The notes under the pieces were generated by a model. That model searched no databases, was not told the DNA's origin, and was given only the letters and a program-made list of their open reading frames with translations. Positions 8,662 through 17,778 of a stretch of DNA of 64,000 nucleotides are shown piece after piece (positions within the stretch are counted from its first letter, which is position 1; every line of letters starts with the position of its first letter). The DNA comes from Streptococcus sanguinis (lineage in GTDB: Bacteria; Bacillota; Bacilli; Lactobacillales; Streptococcaceae): positions 2,285,492 through 2,349,491 of the forward strand of contig CP040556.1 in the NCBI GenBank assembly GCA_013378335.1. The letters run 5' to 3'. A program made the position numbers and the translations under genes.

Positions 8662-9924
8662 AAATTCTTCTGGTTTGCCAGTATACTGAGACCATTCCTT
8701 AGTGAAGAAACGGTCATTCATCTGGTAGTTTGGCGCCGGCTGTGGATTGGCCACAAAAGGATCAACCGCCTTGTCAAAGGCCAGCCAGCCATTCCAGCCC
8801 ATGTGAATAGTGTCCTGCATGAAGTAAGGCTTGTCGCCGTCCTTAGAAAAGTCAGCAATGTTAGTAAAACCCTGACTTTCCAGCTGGTAGCGAATCTTAG
8901 CCACCGTCCGCTGGTACATTTCAGGACTGAGACCTGTATACTCCATCCACTTAGAATTGACCGGTGGAATGATGAAGATGACATTGGTCTTTGACTTGGC
9001 AAACTGGTCCAGAACCAGCTGTAAGTCGTTGTACTCAGGGGATTTTTCATAAGATTGCTTGGTTTGAAAACCTCTGAGCTTGGCAACCTTGCCTGCCAGA
9101 CGGGTCTTGTAAAATTGATTGTCTATGCCGAATTGGTTGTTATTGGTCTTCTTCTTGGCCTCTGCTGTGGCAATCTCTTCCAAAGCCTGATAAGAGAAGG
9201 TATCTGGCAGATCAGCCATATAAGGCAAAATTCGCTGGTCATAATTTTCATTATTGAGGGCAGCAAAATTGCTAAAAAAAGCATCTTGGCGCTCATTAAG
9301 ATGAGCCATCATATCAATATGACGCTCTTCAAAGCTGCTCAGCTGTTTACCTTCAGACAGCTTCTGGACGCTCTCTGCCATAGCAACATCTGGATAGAGC
9401 TGAAGGAGGCGCTGGGCTGCATATTGCGCAGCCGCATCTCCCTGCTGCTGAGACAGATAAGCCGTCAGCTGGTCGCTGTTGAAGTACTGCTGAAAGGCCG
9501 AAGCATCATAGCCGGTCTTGGTAAACCACTGGGGCGATACCACATAAACCGCCGTTTGGCCCTCCAACTCAGAGGACATCTGCTGCATGCCAAAGTATTG
9601 ATTAAATGATGCTGCCCCGCGCTGTCCTAGAAAATAGGGACGATAGGAGCGGTCGTATTTCTCAGCCAGCACTGCCGGATGCATGCTATCAAAGCGCAGC
9701 CATTCGCTAGATCCAAAGAAGGGCACAAAGCGCATCTTCTTATCGGTCAAGGCTGTCACTTTCTTACTGCGGCTTTTGAAGTTTTCTGCTGTCAGGGTCA
9801 CTGCCGAGCGCTTCTCTGCTTCTATATCATGCTTTTTATCAAGCGGATAGAAGAAAAAGAGCAGGGCAACCATGACCATAGCGCAGAAAACTGGGCCCAG
9901 AATCAGCCAGAGTCGTTTAAGCAT
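8656..9924 (-). CDS. dltD: D-alanyl-lipoteichoic acid transfer protein DltD
   Basis: A 422-residue membrane-anchored esterase that moves D-alanine onto lipoteichoic acid outside the cell. One N-terminal membrane helix ([20 protein letters not shown]) anchors the protein. The catalytic serine lies in [17 protein letters not shown] and the Asp/His pair in [17 protein letters not shown], the expected SGNH-like triad. Length fits the family. Its start overlaps the dltC stop by 8 bp. It is the last gene of dltXABCD. Confidence 0.95.
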   Translation of the reverse strand: MLKRLWLILGPVFCAMVMVALLFFFYPLDKKHDIEAEKRSAVTLTAENFKSRSKKVTALTDKKMRFVPFFGSSEWLRFDSMHPAVLAEKYDRSYRPYFLGQRGAASFNQYFGMQQMSSELEGQTAVYVVSPQWFTKTGYDASAFQQYFNSDQLTAYLSQQQGDAAAQYAAQRLLQLYPDVAMAESVQKLSEGKQLSSFEERHIDMMAHLNERQDAFFSNFAALNNENYDQRILPYMADLPDTFSYQALEEIATAEAKKKTNNNQFGIDNQFYKTRLAGKVAKLRGFQTKQSYEKSPEYNDLQLVLDQFAKSKTNVIFIIPPVNSKWMEYTGLSPEMYQRTVAKIRYQLESQGFTNIADFSKDGDKPYFMQDTIHMGWNGWLAFDKAVDPFVANPQPAPNYQMNDRFFTKEWSQYTGKPEEFK

Positions 9925-10156
9925 TGCGAAGCTCCGTTACGCCTTCAACGATTTTGTTGGCTGTGTTCCAGTCATCGCGGCCAAACTCTGACACTGGCAC
10001 GCGGATGTCAAAACGGTTTTCCAGCTCAACAATCAGCTCGACCGTTCCCATACTGTCTAGGACACCAGCGTCAAACAAATCCTCGTCCATTATATCAGAC
10101 ACATCTTCCATAAATAGTTCTTCGATAATTTCAATTACTTCTGCTTTTATATCCAT
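9917..10156 (-). CDS. dltC: D-alanine carrier protein DltC
   Basis: A 79-residue acyl-carrier-like protein. The phosphopantetheine attachment serine is Ser35 in [16 protein letters not shown]. DltA loads activated D-alanine onto the thiol of this arm, and DltB/DltD pass it across the membrane to teichoic acids. Length is typical (78-80). The ATG at 10156 has an AGGAAG-type site upstream; a 19-bp gap separates it from dltB and it overlaps dltD. Confidence 0.96.
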   Translation of the reverse strand: MDIKAEVIEIIEELFMEDVSDIMDEDLFDAGVLDSMGTVELIVELENRFDIRVPVSEFGRDDWNTANKIVEGVTELRNA

Positions 10157-10175
10157 TTTTCTTCCTCATTCATTT

Positions 10176-11420
10176 TTATTTTTTAAACCAAAGCTCATTT
10201 AAAAATCCAGAAAAGATCAAAAATGAGAACATGACTGCGTGAAAGGTCACCACAATCCCCAAAGCTTGGGTCCATTTATTGTCTGGCAGAGGCGGAAGCC
10301 CCTTAGCCTTGCGCTCTTTGTTTAGCGTTTTCTTCTTGCGCAGCCAGGCATCATTGACGACCAGCCCAGCTCCATGAAAGAGACCGTAGGCGATGTAATA
10401 CCAGGTTACACCATGCCAGAAGCCCATAATCAGCATGTTAATTAGATAGGCCACACTAGAGGTCGTGTTGCGGTTTTTAAAGACCTTATTGCGCATCAGG
10501 ACCATGACCAGCCGCATAAAGACAAAATCACGGAACCAAAAGGACAGACTCATGTGCCAGCGATTCCAAAATTCTTTCAAATCGCGTGAGAGAAAGGGCT
10601 TATCAAAGTTGATTGGGCTCTTGATTCCCATGAGATTGGAAATAGCTAGCGCAAACATCGAATAACCGGCAAAGTCAAAGAAGAGATCCAGACCAAAGAC
10701 ATACATGACGCCCAGAGTTCCCAGATTAAAGAAACCGCCGGTATAGAGAGCATAGGTCTTGACATGCCCCAGCAAGAGATGTCCAAAGATATGGGCCAGG
10801 ATAAATTTATAAAGGAAACCTAGCATGATATACTTGACAGACTGCTCCAGCATATCCAGCAGCTCATCGCGCTCAGGAATGTTCAAATAGTCTTCATTGA
10901 AACGCTTGAAACGATCAATGGGACCGCTTGAAAAGGTCGGCATGAAGAGCAGGAAACGCAAGAACTCCCAGAGTGTGAACTCTGTCAAAACCCCATCGCG
11001 CATCTCAATCATCATCCCTACCGAGCGAAAGGTCAGATAGGAAATCCCCAAAAAGCCAAAGAGAGACTGATGGCCGCTGATTGCGGGCTCTACCTTGACA
11101 AGCACAAGCGGCAGAACTGCCAGCAAGGTATGCAGATAAAAAATCCACTTGCTGTCCCGCGACCGGCGATAAAGCTTGTATGAGTAAACCCAGACTATCT
11201 GCCAGACGACATAGCCTAGCAGAGCGCAAAGTTGCGCCAGACTGGGACCTGTCAGCATCAGGACGATAAAGACCAAGCTGACCAAGGCTTCATAAAGGGG
11301 GAAGCGTTTCTTAAAGAAAAGTCCGACAAAGATTGGCAGAACTGCTAGAACGATATAGACAAAGTAAACTGGATTGCCGTAGGGTTCCAAGTGAGGCAGC
11401 TGTTTCAAGAAATCCATCAT
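10176..11420 (-). CDS. dltB: D-alanyl transfer acyltransferase DltB (MBOAT)
   Basis: A 414-residue polytopic membrane O-acyltransferase with about 11 membrane segments. The MBOAT histidine lies in [20 protein letters not shown], and the conserved FKRFNEDY and [18 protein letters not shown] segments are present. It accepts D-alanine from DltC at the inner face for export to lipoteichoic acid. The start ATG overlaps the dltA stop by 4 bp (ATGA arrangement). Confidence 0.95.
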   Translation of the reverse strand: MMDFLKQLPHLEPYGNPVYFVYIVLAVLPIFVGLFFKKRFPLYEALVSLVFIVLMLTGPSLAQLCALLGYVVWQIVWVYSYKLYRRSRDSKWIFYLHTLLAVLPLVLVKVEPAISGHQSLFGFLGISYLTFRSVGMMIEMRDGVLTEFTLWEFLRFLLFMPTFSSGPIDRFKRFNEDYLNIPERDELLDMLEQSVKYIMLGFLYKFILAHIFGHLLLGHVKTYALYTGGFFNLGTLGVMYVFGLDLFFDFAGYSMFALAISNLMGIKSPINFDKPFLSRDLKEFWNRWHMSLSFWFRDFVFMRLVMVLMRNKVFKNRNTTSSVAYLINMLIMGFWHGVTWYYIAYGLFHGAGLVVNDAWLRKKKTLNKERKAKGLPPLPDNKWTQALGIVVTFHAVMFSFLIFSGFLNELWFKK

Positions 11421-12967
11421 CGCTTATTGACCTCGCTAATCAGCCCCTTGATGTCAATCTTGCCATTTGGAGTCAGAGGCAGGGTCTCTCGATAGAGGAA
11501 CTTGGACGGCATCATGTAGGACATCATGATATCCTGCAGATCTTCCTTGATTGCCTTGGTAATATCGATTTCTCGCTCAAACTGCTCAGCCACACCGTCT
11601 TTGAGAATGACATAGGCCAGTAGATTTTGGACCTTGTGGTCCTTATTGTAGCGGGGAACAGCCACCGCAGACTCAACGTATTTCGATTTGTTGAGGTTTT
11701 GAGACACATCCTCCAGCTCAATACGGAAACCATTAAACTTGATCTGGAAATCCATCCGGCCGCCGTAAAGCAACAGGCCTTCATCTGTCATGGAGCCCAC
11801 ATCTCCTGTATGATAGGCTGGCAGACCTTCAAATTCAAAGAAGGCCTCCGCTGTCTTCTCAGGATTATTCAGATAGCCCTTGGATACAGCTGGGCCGCAG
11901 ACGATGATTTCTCCCTGCTGGCCATTCGGTACCTTCTGCCCTTCTTCGTCAATGACAAAGGTAGGAGAGTCCGCCTTGGTATAGCCAATCGGCAGGCGCT
12001 TGCAATTTTGCAGCATCTCATCAGTCACTGCTACTGCAGACAGGGCCACTGTTGCCTCGGTCGGACCATACGCATTGATAATGCGAGCTTGAGGGAAGCG
12101 ATCGCGCAGCTTCTGAGCTGTCTTGACTGTCAACTCCTCGCCGTCAAAATAGAAATGTGTCAGCTGAGGCAGCTTCTGGCTGTTAAAGTCATCCGACAGC
12201 AAGGCCATATCCGCGAAGGAAGGTGTCGAAGTCCAGATCGCAATAGGCAGACTGAGAATCGTCTCAAACAGCTGCTTGAAATCCTGAGTCACAGCCGAAG
12301 GTAGGGCAAAAAGAGTTCCTCCCAAGGCCAAAGTCGGCGCCCAATACATGACCGACAAATCAAAAGAATAAGGCGGCTGAGCCAACATTTGAGGACGAGT
12401 CGGAGTCGCAAACTCCTTATCTGTAATCATCCAATTCGTAAAGCTAAGCAGATTATTGTGGGAAATCTGCACTCCCTTAGGTTTACCAGTCGTCCCTGAT
12501 GTGAAAATGATGTAATAGTTGTCATCTCCTTGCACTGGATGGCTAAGCTCATAGGACGCTCCCTCTCTGAAGGCTGTCTGGACTTGCTCCGCACTAAAAA
12601 TAGGAGCTGCTACATCTGCCAGCGGAAAATCATTGATGGCAATAATCAAACTTGGCTCAGCAACTTCCACAATCGCTGCCACGCGCTCCAAGGCTGAATG
12701 GCTGTCGATAGGAATGTAGGCATGACCAGACTTGGTCAAGGCCACAAAAGTAGCCAGCATTTCGTATTCCTGACCGCCAAAGACCACAACCGGAGACTTA
12801 TCAGGAAGTCCCAAACGGTCAATCTGAGCCGCCAACGAATCGGAATCCTTCTTTAAATCGCCATAAGTATGAACTTGACCTAAAATATCATAAACTGGAA
12901 AATCCGGCTGCACCTGAGCAAAATGCTCAATCGCTTCAATCATATCATGTATCACTTTATTTGACAT
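11417..12967 (-). CDS. dltA: D-alanine--D-alanyl carrier protein ligase DltA
   Basis: A 516-residue ANL-superfamily adenylation enzyme that makes D-Ala-AMP and loads DltC in the cytosol. The ATP loop is [18 protein letters not shown], the A5 motif [14 protein letters not shown]7 YHTGDVG and the C-terminal lysine [13 protein letters not shown]. Length is normal. It follows dltX by 19 bp. D-alanylation lowers negative surface charge and gives resistance to cationic peptides, a usual trait of oral streptococci. Confidence 0.96.
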   Translation of the reverse strand: MSNKVIHDMIEAIEHFAQVQPDFPVYDILGQVHTYGDLKKDSDSLAAQIDRLGLPDKSPVVVFGGQEYEMLATFVALTKSGHAYIPIDSHSALERVAAIVEVAEPSLIIAINDFPLADVAAPIFSAEQVQTAFREGASYELSHPVQGDDNYYIIFTSGTTGKPKGVQISHNNLLSFTNWMITDKEFATPTRPQMLAQPPYSFDLSVMYWAPTLALGGTLFALPSAVTQDFKQLFETILSLPIAIWTSTPSFADMALLSDDFNSQKLPQLTHFYFDGEELTVKTAQKLRDRFPQARIINAYGPTEATVALSAVAVTDEMLQNCKRLPIGYTKADSPTFVIDEEGQKVPNGQQGEIIVCGPAVSKGYLNNPEKTAEAFFEFEGLPAYHTGDVGSMTDEGLLLYGGRMDFQIKFNGFRIELEDVSQNLNKSKYVESAVAVPRYNKDHKVQNLLAYVILKDGVAEQFEREIDITKAIKEDLQDIMMSYMMPSKFLYRETLPLTPNGKIDIKGLISEVNKR

Positions 12968-12986
12968 TATTTCCTACTCTCTCACA

Positions 12987-13118
12987 TTAAAATTCATTAT
13001 AGATAAAGCCACCCTGACCCTGACCCAGATAGCTAAAGAAATAAAGCAAGGCCAGAAAGATAACAAAATATAGTAAGGTTTGGCCCAAAAACTTATATAG
13101 GGTTTGATGTTTTTTCAT
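12987..13118 (-). CDS. dltX: Small membrane protein DltX
   Basis: A 43-residue protein, MKKHQTLYKFLGQ then a membrane helix TLLYFVIFLALLYFFSYL and the C-terminal tail GGFIYNEF. The FIYNEF ending matches the conserved C-terminal motif described for DltX, which feeds D-alanine transfer in the dlt machinery. Position directly upstream of dltA and the lone membrane helix support the call. It is too short for usual gene finders and easily missed. Ribosome site AGAGAG lies 4-9 bases before the ATG. Confidence 0.9.
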   Translation of the reverse strand: MKKHQTLYKFLGQTLLYFVIFLALLYFFSYLGQGQGGFIYNEF

Positions 13119-13152
13119 AGATCTCTCTTATATTTTTAGTTAGACTTACACC

Positions 13153-13182
13153 ATTTTATCATTTTATGGAAGATGTTTTCAA
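13153..13182 (-). promoter_or_regulatory. Predicted promoter of dltXABCD
   Basis: Minus strand TTGAAA (13182-13177), 18 bases, TAAAAT (13158-13153), 35 bp before dltX. No TTTAAG-N5-TTTAAG repeat is visible here, although the pneumococcal dlt operon is reported as CiaR-controlled. Confidence 0.5.
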
Positions 13183-13273
13183 CACAAAAGCTAAGGAAGA
13201 TGTAAAGTTCTTATAAGGAAGAAAGGTACTTTGATGCACCTTATAAATAGGCATAAAAAGGCATTTTCAAAAA

Positions 13274-13350
13274 ATATATAAAAATTTTATATATTTTGCT
13301 TGACTTTTCTCCTAAGAGGTTGTAGACTATATATAGAAAGATTATATATA
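13274..13350 (+). promoter_or_regulatory. padR promoter flanked by two AT-rich palindromic operators
   Basis: TTGACT (13300-13305), 17 bases, TAGACT (13323-13328). Upstream, ATATATAAAA-A-TTTTATATAT (13274-13294) is a perfect 10-bp inverted repeat. Downstream, overlapping the start point, TATATATA (13328-13335) and TATATATA (13343-13350) form an 8-bp repeat with a 7-base spacer. Two sites around the promoter fit autorepression by the PadR protein encoded next. Confidence 0.6.
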
Positions 13351-13376
13351 AATATTTTACACAAGGAGGTAGTCCT

Positions 13377-13715
13377 ATGCCTTTCCCCACATCATCGGCT
13401 TTGATTGAGTTTCTCATCTTAGCCATCCTTGAAAAAGACGATTCCTACGGTTATGAAATCAGCCAGACGATTAAGCTGATTGCCAATATCAAAGAATCAA
13501 CACTTTACCCTATTCTGAAGAAGCTGGAGCAAAATGACTGCCTCACGACTTATTCGCAGGAGTACCAAGGACGAAAACGAAAATACTATTCACTTACTGC
13601 CTACGGGCATGAACATCTACTCACTCTAAAAGAAGAGTGGCAAACTTATACTACCACCATCAGCGGTATCATAGAAGGGAGCATCCGTCATGACAAGAAC
13701 CGAGTATCTAGCTGA
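13377..13715 (+). CDS. PadR family transcriptional regulator
   Basis: A 112-residue winged-helix regulator. It starts FPTSSALIEFLILAILEKDDSYGYEISQTI and continues STLYPILKKLEQNDCLTTY, the PadR fold signature, followed by QGRKRKYYSLTAYGHEHL. An AAGGAGGTAGTCCT site precedes the ATG. It overlaps the next gene by 26 bp and is the first gene of a PadR / DUF1700 / DUF4097 operon, an arrangement common in Firmicutes, where the regulator usually senses cell-envelope or antimicrobial stress. The operon sits divergent from dlt. Confidence 0.9.
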   Translation: MPFPTSSALIEFLILAILEKDDSYGYEISQTIKLIANIKESTLYPILKKLEQNDCLTTYSQEYQGRKRKYYSLTAYGHEHLLTLKEEWQTYTTTISGIIEGSIRHDKNRVSS

Positions 13716-14290
13716 GCTAGAAAAATATCTAAAAAAAACTGCCACGCAAGGACTACCAGGAAGCTATGGATTACTTCACTGAGTACTTCGACGAGGTAGG
13801 CCCAGAGGGCGAGGCGGCTGCTATTGCTGATTTAGGCAGCCCAAAGGAAGCGGCTCACGAGATTATGTTGAATCTTTTGGACAAAAAAGTCGAGGAAGAT
13901 AATCAAGACAGCAGTTCATCAAAAAACACTAAGAACATCGTCCAGATTGCTATCCTATCCATTTTGGCAGCACCCTTGGCTATTCCGCTCTTTATTGTAG
14001 TGGCACTTTTGACTTTCGTTTTCTTCCTCTTAGTCTTTATCTTTGCTCTAGTCATGGCTATAGGTGCCTTTGCCTTCTTTATCTTTGGCATCAGCCTGAT
14101 CTGGAACACTTTGACAGTGGGACTGACAACATCGATTCCGGCCTTCCTGTTCACTCTGGGGCTCAGTGTTCTAGCTCTGGGACTGTCCGGCATCTTCTAC
14201 GCAGGCATTTCTCCTGTTACTCAGTTTGGCAAGGCTGGCTTTGTCAAACTAGCTCAACTTTTCGCAAAGAAAGGAGCACGTCATGGCTAA
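13690..14290 (+). pseudogene. DUF1700 (HAAS-type) membrane protein, frameshifted in a poly-A run
   Basis: The natural start is the ATG at 13690, reading MTRTEYLAELEKYLKK. A run of eight As (13731-13738) then throws the frame; with seven As the frame runs on as LPRKDYQEAMDYFTEYFDEVGPEG and the rest of the protein to 14290 (about 199 residues). As read, translation from 13690 stops after about 30 residues, and the remaining open frame could start only at the internal ATG at 13766. The restored protein has the N-terminal helical DUF1700 domain and about four membrane helices (IAILSILAAPLAIPLFIVVA and others). The family is usually an accessory of PadR regulators. Error or slippage in the A run are both possible. 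Confidence 0.8.
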
Positions 14291-15323
14291 CATCAAATTG
14301 AAAAAACCTCTTTTATCCGCAGCTATTTTAGCCTGCCTCTTTGGTGGAGCCCTGACAACTATCAGCTCCATTACAGGCGGTGTCAACGACTTGGTCAATT
14401 CTGCCAAAAGCAAGGTAAAACTAACGAAAAAAGAAGAAAGTTTCTCTGATCTTTCTTCCCTAAATATTAATTTAACAGCTAGAAACCTCGTCATCAGCGA
14501 ATCTCCTGATGACAAGGCTCACTTGACCTATTACCAAAGCGATGGCAACTATCAGATTGATGGAAGCTCGCTTGGAAAAATCACGACAAGTTCTGAAAAC
14601 GGAAACTTAAACATCAAGGAAGATGGTGCAGGCTCCTTCCACATAAGCGCTGGCATCCGCTCCTTACTCAGCTTATTTGACCAAGAATCTCAGGAAAAAC
14701 GTACTGTGCAGCTTTCCCTGCCCAAGGGGACCAAGCTTGAGACATTCAGCGGCAGTTCGTCATTAGGAGATGTTACGCTGTCCAATCTATCAGCAAAAAA
14801 TGCTGACTTCTCTCTATCCAATGGCTCGTTGACTGTGAATGATAGCCAATTCGCATCTGGTAAATTTAAGAACTCTCTGGGAGAGATTTCCTTTAATAAC
14901 AGCCAGATTAGCTCTGGAAAAATCAATGCTTCTTCGGGTACCATCACTCTGAGCAACAGCCAGTTCGCATCGGGCGAAATAGCAAACTCTCTGGGAGATG
15001 TCAACCTAAACTCGAGCAAAATCTCCGACAGCACTCTGAAAACCTCAAGCGGCTCACTGAACTCCGAACGATTGGAATTAGCTGGTACAATCTCTATCAC
15101 TGACCAACTTGGCGATATTAATCTGAACTTGGTTTCCGGCAGTTTGTCGCAGCTATCCTTTGATCTGAAAACAGATCTAGGTGAAATTGACATCCCTAGT
15201 GGTATGAATGTAGAGCACACCAAAGGCGATGATGTTAGCGACTCTGCCATCCGTAAAGTTGAAAATCCGATAACTACACTTACTGCCAGCGCCCAAAGCG
15301 GCAGCATTAAGCTCAGCGAATAA
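14283..15323 (+). CDS. DUF4097 beta-strand repeat protein, membrane-anchored
   Basis: A 346-residue protein with an N-terminal membrane segment (SAAILACLFGGALTTISSIT) and a long right-handed beta-like repeat region. Short repeats such as NSQFASGKFKNSLGEI and NSQFASGEIANSLGDV recur at about residues 195-260. DUF4097 proteins are predicted surface or envelope proteins (annotated putative adhesin), with no biochemical role shown for this subgroup. It overlaps the DUF1700 gene by 8 bp, with a GAAAGGAG site before the ATG, and ends at a terminator. Control by the upstream PadR is likely. Confidence 0.85.
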   Translation: MANIKLKKPLLSAAILACLFGGALTTISSITGGVNDLVNSAKSKVKLTKKEESFSDLSSLNINLTARNLVISESPDDKAHLTYYQSDGNYQIDGSSLGKITTSSENGNLNIKEDGAGSFHISAGIRSLLSLFDQESQEKRTVQLSLPKGTKLETFSGSSSLGDVTLSNLSAKNADFSLSNGSLTVNDSQFASGKFKNSLGEISFNNSQISSGKINASSGTITLSNSQFASGEIANSLGDVNLNSSKISDSTLKTSSGSLNSERLELAGTISITDQLGDINLNLVSGSLSQLSFDLKTDLGEIDIPSGMNVEHTKGDDVSDSAIRKVENPITTLTASAQSGSIKLSE

Positions 15324-15350
15324 ATCATAGAAAAGAATATATACAATCAG

Positions 15351-15374
15351 GGAGTCCTCAGCGGCTCCTTTTTT
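15351..15374 (+). terminator. Terminator of the PadR operon
   Basis: GGAGTC pairs with GGCTCC (one G-U) and is followed by six Ts. Confidence 0.75.
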
Positions 15375-15466
15375 GATAAAAATTCCCACAATTCTCTAAG
15401 ATTGCTTTACAGGCCTTGGCCTTTGTGCTATGATATTCTATAAAAATTTATCACAAGGAGGTTCCT

Positions 15467-16420
15467 ATGAAAAAACTCACACCTGGTATGCACATTCGGG
15501 TCGTCAGTCCCTCGTCGTCAATCGAACGCCTTGGTGGCTTTGAGGCCAATCTAGCCGCCAAGGAGCGCTTGGAAAAGCTAGGATTTACCGTGTCTTTTTC
15601 GGAACATTATCTGGAAAATGATATACTAGGCTCTGCCTCCATCGAAAGCCGAGTGGCAGACATCCATGCTGCCTTCGCAGATGACTCCGTTGATGCTATT
15701 CTGGCCACTATCGGCGGTTTCAACTGCAATGAGCTCCTGCCCTATCTGGACTTTGAATTGATTGCTAGAAATCCTAAGATTTTCTGCGGCTACTCAGATA
15801 CGACTGCCTTGCTCAACGCTATCTATAGTAAGACTGGTATAAAAACCTACATGGGACCGTCCTACTCTAGCTTTAAGATGGAAGCCTTACAGGACTATCA
15901 GACCGAGAGCTGGCTCAAGGCTGTCAGCCAGACTTCTTATGAATTGACTCCTAGTGAAAAATGGGGCGACAATGCTTGGTATCTGCCCGATGCGACACTT
16001 ACTTTTCATGAAACAGAGTGGAAGGTCTATCATCACGGACAAGCCCAAGCCACTGCTATCGGTGGCAATCTCTCCACCTTCTCACTCCTGCGCGGCACGC
16101 CCTATGCCCCGACAGATGAAAACTATGTCCTCTTTGTTGAAGAGGCAGAGGAAGATGATTATGTGGAATTTGACCGCAATCTAGCTGCCCTCCTTCAGGC
16201 CTATCCTAACCCACAGGCCCTTCTCATCGGCCGCTTTCCAAAAGAATGTCAGATGACAGAGGAACTGCTCCTTTATATCTTGGGCAAACATCCAATTCTC
16301 AAACAAATTCCTGTCCTCTATGACTTGGACTTTGCTCATACTCAACCACTCTTTACCATTACCATCGGTGCTCAAGTGACCGTGGATACGGAAAAATTAT
16401 CTATCAGAATTGATGAATAG
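15467..16420 (+). CDS. S66 family LD-carboxypeptidase / MccF-like peptidase
   Basis: A 317-residue serine peptidase of the LD-carboxypeptidase family, which trims the terminal D-Ala from tetrapeptide in peptidoglycan recycling; the MccF branch instead cleaves aminoacyl nucleotides such as microcin C. The nucleophile is Ser110 in IFCGYSDTTALLNAI, the Glu is in VLFVEEAEEDD (about 225), and the His is His291 in DLDFAHTQPL, giving the Ser-Glu-His triad. No signal peptide. Strong AAGGAGG site 6 bases before the ATG. A 12-bp terminator stem follows. The MccF-like features (length, FAHTQPL) make a self-immunity or detoxification role possible. Confidence 0.85.
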   Translation: MKKLTPGMHIRVVSPSSSIERLGGFEANLAAKERLEKLGFTVSFSEHYLENDILGSASIESRVADIHAAFADDSVDAILATIGGFNCNELLPYLDFELIARNPKIFCGYSDTTALLNAIYSKTGIKTYMGPSYSSFKMEALQDYQTESWLKAVSQTSYELTPSEKWGDNAWYLPDATLTFHETEWKVYHHGQAQATAIGGNLSTFSLLRGTPYAPTDENYVLFVEEAEEDDYVEFDRNLAALLQAYPNPQALLIGRFPKECQMTEELLLYILGKHPILKQIPVLYDLDFAHTQPLFTITIGAQVTVDTEKLSIRIDE

Positions 16421-16422
16421 CA

Positions 16423-16460
16423 AGAAATCCTCATTCCAGCTGGAATGAGGATTCTTCTCT
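16423..16460 (+). terminator. Bidirectional terminator
   Basis: AATCCTCATTCC and GGAATGAGGATT form a perfect 12-bp stem with an AGCT loop, between convergent genes; flanked by AAGA / TCTT extensions. Confidence 0.75.
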
Positions 16461-16499
16461 TGCATTAGGCACTATTTAATTGTTATCTTGTCAGCTTTC

Positions 16500-17759
16500 T
16501 TATCGTCCACCAAAACCGCCTTGGCCGCCTGGGGCACCGCCGCCACCAGGTCCACCAGCGCCAGGTCCGTCAGCTGTGATTTCTGTTCGGCTTTCACCAT
16601 TGACCGTGATGGTACCGCCAGTATAGGTAGCCGTTCCGTCAAAGTCAAAGGCAGATACCGTAGAAGTAATGTCTAAGTTTCCTCCTGACATGATGACATC
16701 GCCGTTAGAGTCAATAGCATCGGTATCGCCTTCACCGACCTCGACCTTGATATCGCCACCGGTAATCTTGATAAAGATATCAGCTCCAGTTACATCACTA
16801 GCTGCATTGATACCATCATCTGTCGCATAAAGATCCAGCTTACCTCCGTTAATGGTAACATTGGTTCCTTCCAGAGCTTCTACACTCTTGGAAACCGTAA
16901 TCGTCCCACCATCAATCAAAGCGATATTGCTAGCGTGCAGACCATCATCACCAGCATTAATCGTGATGGTACCTGATTGGATATAGAGATTTCCCAGAGA
17001 AGTATCTTCATCATTGTCCGCGTGGATGGCATCTTCTGTCGCTGTGATATCGATAGTAGCGTCCTTGATATTAATGGCTGAAGCTGCTGACAGACCATGC
17101 TTAGCTGCCTTGAGCGTATAGGTACCACTTGTCACCCGCAAAGTCTGCTCAGACTTAATCGCTGTTTCATACTTACCATCAACTGTCAGGCTTCCAGAGC
17201 CGTTGAGAGTCAGATCAGAGTTACTATAGATTGCAGCATCTGCATCCGTATTACTGTGATTTGATGAGTCTGAGATTGTATTTTGGCTGCCGTCAGCCAG
17301 AGTCAGGCTTGTTTTACCCGCATTTTCTACTAGGATAGCTGCGTCTGTCCCGCTCATGGTTACACCATTTAGGACGATTTGAACCTTGTCGCTATCACCT
17401 GCTTTGACGACAATCTGCACATTTTCACTCGTTCCAGAAACGACATAGGTCCCAGCCTCGGAGATTGTCACGGTAGAGCCGGAGACACTAGCGCCGTCAC
17501 CAGAGGTCTTAGCACTGGATCCACTCAGGCTGATAGTCGTCGCCTTAGACTCATCATAAGAAGCGTCTGAGTCCTCTGAGGCAAAGTAATCAGAAGTATT
17601 GGTCTTGGTCTGACTGGTGCTTGTAGCATTAGCAGTCTGGGTGCTGCTTGAAGCTGTAGAGCTGCTGGCGTTTGAACTGCATGCTCCCAGCACTGCTGTC
17701 ATCAAGACCAGTGGGATCATCAATTTAATTTTTTTAAGGGTTGATTTTGATTGTTTCAT
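16500..17759 (-). CDS. Cthe_2159-like carbohydrate-binding beta-helix lipoprotein
   Basis: A 419-residue exported lipoprotein. The signal peptide is KLMIPLVLMTAVLGACSS with lipobox LGAC. A Ser/Thr linker follows, then a parallel beta-helix rich in Asp/Asn with repeats such as DAAILVENAG, DAIHADNDED, DGLHASN, DGINAASD, DAIDSNGD. This matches the family related to Clostridium thermocellum Cthe_2159, which binds acidic polysaccharide with calcium. The C-terminus is Gly/Pro-rich (GPGGGGAPGGQGGFGGR). I start at the ATG at 17759, which has an AGGAAAAG site; the open frame extends 19 codons upstream without similarity. It lies 19 bp after a VTC-domain gene, a pairing also seen in other Gram-positive bacteria. 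Role probably surface polymer binding. Confidence 0.8.
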   Translation of the reverse strand: MKQSKSTLKKIKLMIPLVLMTAVLGACSSNASSSTASSSTQTANATSTSQTKTNTSDYFASEDSDASYDESKATTISLSGSSAKTSGDGASVSGSTVTISEAGTYVVSGTSENVQIVVKAGDSDKVQIVLNGVTMSGTDAAILVENAGKTSLTLADGSQNTISDSSNHSNTDADAAIYSNSDLTLNGSGSLTVDGKYETAIKSEQTLRVTSGTYTLKAAKHGLSAASAINIKDATIDITATEDAIHADNDEDTSLGNLYIQSGTITINAGDDGLHASNIALIDGGTITVSKSVEALEGTNVTINGGKLDLYATDDGINAASDVTGADIFIKITGGDIKVEVGEGDTDAIDSNGDVIMSGGNLDITSTVSAFDFDGTATYTGGTITVNGESRTEITADGPGAGGPGGGGAPGGQGGFGGR

Positions 17760-17778
17760 TTTTCTTTTCCTATCTATT

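Noticed and set aside
9055..9609. 184-residue plus-strand frame within dltD
   Set aside because: Shadow of dltD; no start signal and no similarity.
11627..12304. 225-residue plus-strand frame within dltA
   Set aside because: Shadow of dltA; composition is not protein-like.
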